Shown here: positions 7,845 to 10,974 of the stretch, one piece after another
How the letters are laid out: every line of letters starts with the position of its first letter
How positions within the stretch are numbered: position 1 is the first letter of the stretch
NCBI GenBank assembly: GCA_030621655.1
Contig: JAUXHH010000039.1
Span: 1-10,974, forward strand
Direction: 5' to 3'
Length of the DNA: 10,974 nucleotides
Origin: Desulfobacterales bacterium
Lineage (GTDB): Bacteria > Desulfobacterota > Desulfobulbia > Desulfobulbales > BM004
The notes under the pieces: generated by a model
Databases searched by the model: none
What the model saw: only the letters and a program-made list of their open reading frames with translations
What the model was told of the DNA's origin: nothing
Position numbers and translations under genes: made by a program

Positions 7845-7919
7845 TGCTGCCTGGTCTTCTGAATATTGGAAATGGAGATTCTTTTAGTTAGTGCCATAGG
7901 TTGTTCCGCAGGCGGTTTA

Positions 7920-8975
7920 TCAATTCTCAATAGCTTTCTGGCGCAGAAGGTGATCTGCCAGGGTCAGGCAGACCATTGCCTCGCATACCGGCACAATACG
8001 TGGAATAGCCGAGATGTCATGCCGCCCGCTCACCTTGATTTTGACGGGTTCGTTGTCCAGGTTCAGGGTGTCCTGCTCCAGACTGATAGAGGGGATGGGC
8101 TTGACCGCAACCCTGGCAATAATATCGTCGCCGTTTGCAATGCCGGCCAATATGCCTCCAGCATTATTGGTTCTGTATCCTTGAGGTGTCAAAGCATCAT
8201 TGTTTTCCGAGCCGAGAAGTCCTGCCGCTTCAAATCCGGCACCGATCTCCACTCCCTTAACGGCACCGATGGACATAAGTGCCTGGGCCAGGGCGCCGTC
8301 AAGCTTATCAAAGACCGGTTCACCAAGACCGGCCGGGCATCCTGTGGCCTTTATTTCAACAATGCCCCCGAGAGAATCTCCCCTTTTTCTGACGCTCTCA
8401 ATGAGTTCTTCCATTCGTTCTGCTGCATCGAGATCAGGACAGCAGAGCCTGTTGTTTGAGATATCCCCCATCTCCCGCTTCGAAGTGGACACCTCACCCA
8501 TGGCAACAGTGTATGCGATTACGGAAATATCATTTTCTGCCAGGATTTTTCTGGCAACACCACCTGCCGCCACCCTGGCAACAGTTTCCCGTGCAGAAGC
8601 CCTGCCACCACCCCGATGATCTCTTAAGCCATATTTTTTCAGGTATGTAAGATCACCGTGCCCCGGCCTGAAGATGTTCTGCAGGTGATCATATGCTTTG
8701 CTCTGGGCATCCTTGTTATAGATGATCAGAGAGATGGGAGTGCCGGTGGTAAGTCCTTCAAAAGTTCCAGACAGGATCTCCACCTGATCGGGTTCCTTTC
8801 TTGGGCTTTCACCGCCCCCTTTACCGGGCCTTCTCTTTTCCAGGTCTTTCTGAATGTCAGAGAAGTCAAGCTCGATGCCTGGGGGGCAGCCGTCAATAAC
8901 AGCCCCCAACGCAGGCCCGTGAGATTCGCCCCAGGTGGTAACCCTAAATGCTTTGCCAAAGGTGTTTCCTGCCAT
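7920..8975 (-). CDS. aroC: Chorismate synthase
   Basis: A 351-residue FMN-dependent enzyme that converts EPSP to chorismate, the last step of the shikimate pathway, in the cytosol. The N-terminus MAGNTFGKAFRVTTWGESHG carries the first family signature with H19; GHGDLTYLKKYGLRDHRGGG (105-124) holds the second invariant histidine, H106; and GRHDISAIPRIVP near the C-terminus is the third signature. Length is normal. I chose the ATG at 8973-8975: it begins the conserved MAGNTFG and has AGGA (8984-8987) 8 bases upstream. A TTG two codons earlier (8979-8981) is only about 2 bases from that site and overlaps the aroK stop codon. With the ATG start the gap to aroK is 2 bases and the ribosome site lies inside the aroK 3' end, which suggests translational coupling. 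Confidence 0.97.
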   Translation of the reverse strand: MAGNTFGKAFRVTTWGESHGPALGAVIDGCPPGIELDFSDIQKDLEKRRPGKGGGESPRKEPDQVEILSGTFEGLTTGTPISLIIYNKDAQSKAYDHLQNIFRPGHGDLTYLKKYGLRDHRGGGRASARETVARVAAGGVARKILAENDISVIAYTVAMGEVSTSKREMGDISNNRLCCPDLDAAERMEELIESVRKRGDSLGGIVEIKATGCPAGLGEPVFDKLDGALAQALMSIGAVKGVEIGAGFEAAGLLGSENNDALTPQGYRTNNAGGILAGIANGDDIIARVAVKPIPSISLEQDTLNLDNEPVKIKVSGRHDISAIPRIVPVCEAMVCLTLADHLLRQKAIEN

Positions 8976-8977
8976 GA

Positions 8978-9514
8978 TCAATTTCCTTTCTTAAACTCAG
9001 CTGAAATAACCTCAGCAACTTCTTCCGGAGTCTTCCCTTCCGTATTAATAGTGAGGTCGGAACTTTTTTTATACAGTGGCTGCCGCTCATCAAGCACCAT
9101 GGAAATCTCATCCATTGTCCCCATTTCCGTCAGAGGCGGCCTTTGATCATCAATATTGCTGTCTGCTGCCAAACGCTGGCAGATTGTTTTTATATCAACA
9201 GTCAACCAGACGGAAAGCGCATTTTCGCGCAATTTTTTCCAGGCATTTTCATGCATGACAGATCCACCGCCGGTTGCAATAACTATATTGTTGCGTCGGG
9301 CCAGTTCAAGGAGTATATCTTCCTCTTTCCTGCGGAACATGTCCCAGCCGCCTCTGCCAACCATTTCAGCTATGGACTCTCCCTGACTTTTTTCAATGGC
9401 GAGGTCCGTATCGATAAAATCAAAGCCAAGCAGGTCAGCCAGGATTTTTCCAATAGAAGTTTTGCCTGTTGCCCGATAACCGGTTAAAATCACCTTTTCC
9501 TTTTGAAATTTCAT
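8978..9514 (-). CDS. aroK: Shikimate kinase
   Basis: From the ATG at 9512-9514 this is a 178-residue shikimate kinase that phosphorylates shikimate at the 3-hydroxyl with ATP, the fifth shikimate-pathway step. Visible motifs: Walker A GYRATGKTS (12-20, K18); DTD (35-37), where D37 contacts shikimate; FR (R61) and TGGGS (81-85), the remaining shikimate-binding elements; RPPLT (R125) in the lid; and DERQPLY (R144) near the end. An upstream in-frame ATG at 9596-9598 would add 28 residues unlike the family and would overlap the rmuC start, so I rejected it. The chosen start lacks a Shine-Dalgarno sequence; a promoter-like pair directly upstream would give a nearly leaderless message. It precedes aroC by 2 bases in the same pathway operon. 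AroK versus AroL cannot be distinguished functionally here. Confidence 0.94.
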   Translation of the reverse strand: MKFQKEKVILTGYRATGKTSIGKILADLLGFDFIDTDLAIEKSQGESIAEMVGRGGWDMFRRKEEDILLELARRNNIVIATGGGSVMHENAWKKLRENALSVWLTVDIKTICQRLAADSNIDDQRPPLTEMGTMDEISMVLDERQPLYKKSSDLTINTEGKTPEEVAEVISAEFKKGN

Positions 9515-9523
9515 AGAAAAACT

Positions 9524-9552
9524 ATTTAAGTTGTTTTCAGGCAGGGTGTCAA
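9524..9552 (-). promoter_or_regulatory. Candidate sigma70-type promoter for aroK-aroC
   Basis: On the minus strand a perfect TTGACA (9547-9552) is followed after exactly 17 bases by TTAAAT (9524-9529), four of six matches to TATAAT. Transcription would begin near 9517, about three bases before the aroK ATG, leaving almost no leader. That fits the absence of a Shine-Dalgarno sequence at this start. The site lies in the 82-base divergent region shared with rmuC. No experimental support is visible. Confidence 0.42.
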
Positions 9553-9584
9553 GCGAGGACTTACCCTGAATTAAACTCGATAGA

Positions 9585-9590
9585 GAGGAG
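9585..9590 (+). promoter_or_regulatory. rmuC ribosome binding site
   Basis: GAGGAG lies 6 bases before the rmuC ATG at 9597-9599 and decides that start. Another ATG at 9593-9595 is only two bases from the site and meets a stop codon after three codons, so it is not a gene start. I found no convincing plus-strand promoter for rmuC in the 82-base divergent region. Confidence 0.7.
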
Positions 9591-9596
9591 CAATGC

Positions 9597-10901
9597 ATGA
9601 GTGATGCAGGGATTATCTTGGCAGTAATGGCAGGGGTTTTGGCCGTAATAGTTATCGGCCTGCTTTTTTGGGCAGGGAAAATCAGGGAAAAGTTGACCGC
9701 TGAGGCCGAACGTCGTGCTATTGCCGAGGAGAAAAGTTCACGGATCCCTGGCCTTGAAGGTGAACTGGATAAGGCGCAGCAGGAAAATACACAGCTGCAG
9801 ACCAGGATGGCTGAGCTGGAAACGAGGCTTGAGGATGAACGTAAAAATGCTGAAGAAAAACTGTCCCTGCTGCAGGAAGCCAGGGATCAGCTCAAGATGG
9901 AGTTCCAGAATGTGGCCAATAAGATATTTGAAGATAAGAGCCAGAAATTTACAGAGCAGAATAAAGATAATATTGAAAGTGTTCTCAAGCCTATGCGGGA
10001 GCAGCTTGTAGACTTCAAGAAAAAAGTGGAAGATGTCTACGACAAGGAGTCAAAAGACAGGGTTTCTTTGCTAGCCGAAATCGTTCATTTAAAAACGCTG
10101 AATGAACGAATCAGTGAAGATGCGATTAACCTGACCAATGCGCTCAAGGGGCAAAGCAAGACGCGCGGCTCCTGGGGTGAGATGATTCTGGAAAGAGTCC
10201 TGGAGGAATCCGGCCTGCAGAAAGGCCGTGAGTATGAAGTGCAGGCTATGTATGCCAGCGAGGAGGGCCAGCGCCGCCACCCTGACGTTATTGTGCATTT
10301 GCCGGAAGGCAAGGATATTGTTATTGACTCAAAGGTTTCTCTGACAGCCTATGAAAAATATTGCTCAGCCGATACAGACGAGAAACGTGAAAAACGTTTA
10401 AAAGAGCATGTCATCTCAATAAAAACCCATGTAAAAGCGTTAAGCGCTAAACGGTACGAGGAACTGGAGGGCATCAGCACACTTGATTTTGTTATCATGT
10501 TTATGCCCATAGAAGGCGCGTTCTGGGCAGCTATCGAATCTGAGCAGGAATTATTTAATGAAGCATTTGACAAAAATATCATGCTTGTCAGCCCGTCAAC
10601 GTTATTGGCAACATTGCGTATCATCAACAACATCTGGCGCTATGAGGATCAGAATAAAAATGCTTTGATCATCGCCAAAAAGGCTGGTGATCTCTATGAG
10701 AAGTTCGTGGGGTTTGTCGAGGCACTTGATGATGTCGGCCAGAAGCTAGGCAAGGCCCAGGAGTCTTACCTGACAGCCCGTAAGCGTTTGTCAAAGGGCA
10801 AAGGTAATCTGGTTCGGCGTACCGAGGAGCTGCGGCAACTGGGGGTAAAGGCTAAGAAAGAACTGCCCGAGGAATTAGTTGTTCAGGCTTTGGAAGAATA
10901 A
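9597..10901 (+). CDS. rmuC: RmuC family DNA recombination protein
   Basis: A 434-residue RmuC homologue. In E. coli, loss of RmuC raises inversion between short inverted repeats; the family is predicted to be a membrane-anchored nuclease that limits recombination, and its exact biochemistry is not settled. Domain order: one N-terminal membrane segment at ~6-26 (IILAVMAGVLAVIVIGLLFW), a charged coiled coil at ~30-175, then the conserved RmuC domain at ~185-395. The nuclease-like motifs are GSWGEMILERVLEESGL (191-207, E195), HPDVIV with D230 and VIDSK with D244 and K246, a PD-(D/E)xK pattern. MFMPIEGAFWAA and SPSTLLATLRIINNIWR are further family blocks. Length is typical and no part is missing. 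It is transcribed alone, away from aroK, and followed by a probable terminator. Confidence 0.93.
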   Translation: MSDAGIILAVMAGVLAVIVIGLLFWAGKIREKLTAEAERRAIAEEKSSRIPGLEGELDKAQQENTQLQTRMAELETRLEDERKNAEEKLSLLQEARDQLKMEFQNVANKIFEDKSQKFTEQNKDNIESVLKPMREQLVDFKKKVEDVYDKESKDRVSLLAEIVHLKTLNERISEDAINLTNALKGQSKTRGSWGEMILERVLEESGLQKGREYEVQAMYASEEGQRRHPDVIVHLPEGKDIVIDSKVSLTAYEKYCSADTDEKREKRLKEHVISIKTHVKALSAKRYEELEGISTLDFVIMFMPIEGAFWAAIESEQELFNEAFDKNIMLVSPSTLLATLRIINNIWRYEDQNKNALIIAKKAGDLYEKFVGFVEALDDVGQKLGKAQESYLTARKRLSKGKGNLVRRTEELRQLGVKAKKELPEELVVQALEE

Positions 10902-10903
10902 AG

Positions 10904-10953
10904 CAGCTGACAGGCCACTACCACAATGTGGCACATGAGCAGTTGATTTTTTT
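10904..10953 (+). terminator. Probable intrinsic terminator after rmuC
   Basis: Two bases past the rmuC stop, CAGCTG (10904-10909) can pair with CAGTTG (10940-10945, one G-U), enclosing a small CCAC-AAT-GTGG hairpin (10921-10931). A run of seven T starts at 10947. The outer stem is short and the loop long, so this is a moderate terminator call; position and T-run support it. Confidence 0.45.
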
Positions 10954-10974
10954 GGAATTTTGCAATTAATATCC

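Noticed and set aside
7845..7919. Promoter or terminator between aroC and glgA
   Set aside because: Only a four-pair CCGC/GCGG palindrome without a T-run is present, and no -35/-10 pair with sensible spacing was found.
8976..8981. TTG start two codons upstream in aroC
   Set aside because: It lies about 2 bases from the AGGA site, while the next ATG starts the conserved MAGNTFG and has 8-base spacing.
9515..9598. Longer aroK reading frame starting at 9598
   Set aside because: The extra 28 residues do not resemble shikimate kinases, lack a ribosome site and overlap the rmuC start codon.

Overview
The window carries seven protein-coding genes. Six lie head to tail on the minus strand, in transcription order aroK, aroC, glgA-like, gap, a PPDK-like phosphotransferase, and a gph-like HAD phosphatase. 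The seventh, rmuC, diverges from aroK on the plus strand. All seven reading frames are intact. I see no tRNA, rRNA, CRISPR array, transposase, prophage gene or recognisable origin. The gene content is ordinary bacterial housekeeping. The GlgA variant and the giant PPDK-like protein remind me of Desulfobacterota (former Deltaproteobacteria), but no marker gene in the window settles this, so the taxonomy is an inference.

Region by region: 8-655 is the HAD phosphatase. 656-843 is a non-coding gap, most of it filled by a 128-base element with 13-bp perfect terminal inverted repeats and a strong internal hairpin. 844-5121 is a 1425-residue protein with the ATP-binding and phosphohistidine domains of pyruvate phosphate dikinase. 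It lacks the C-terminal PEP/pyruvate barrel and has about 925 unrecognised residues in front. 5141-6148 is NAD-type glyceraldehyde-3-phosphate dehydrogenase with a very strong ribosome binding site. 6243-7844 is a GT5-type glycogen/starch synthase with an altered N-terminal glycine-rich motif. 7920-8975 and 8978-9514 are chorismate synthase and shikimate kinase, two bases apart. 9515-9596 is the divergent control region, and 9597-10901 is rmuC, followed by a probable terminator.

Functionally there are two minus-strand blocks: a shikimate-pathway pair (aroK-aroC) and a central-carbon/storage block (glgA, gap, PPDK-like, gph). Spacings are 2 bases (aroK-aroC), 75 (aroC-glgA), 94 (glgA-gap), 19 (gap-PPDK-like) and 188 (PPDK-like-gph). 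The gap/PPDK-like pair is the tightest unit in the carbon block. The most interesting objects are the PPDK-like protein, whose phosphoryl acceptor cannot be read from its domains, and the structured element directly behind its stop codon.
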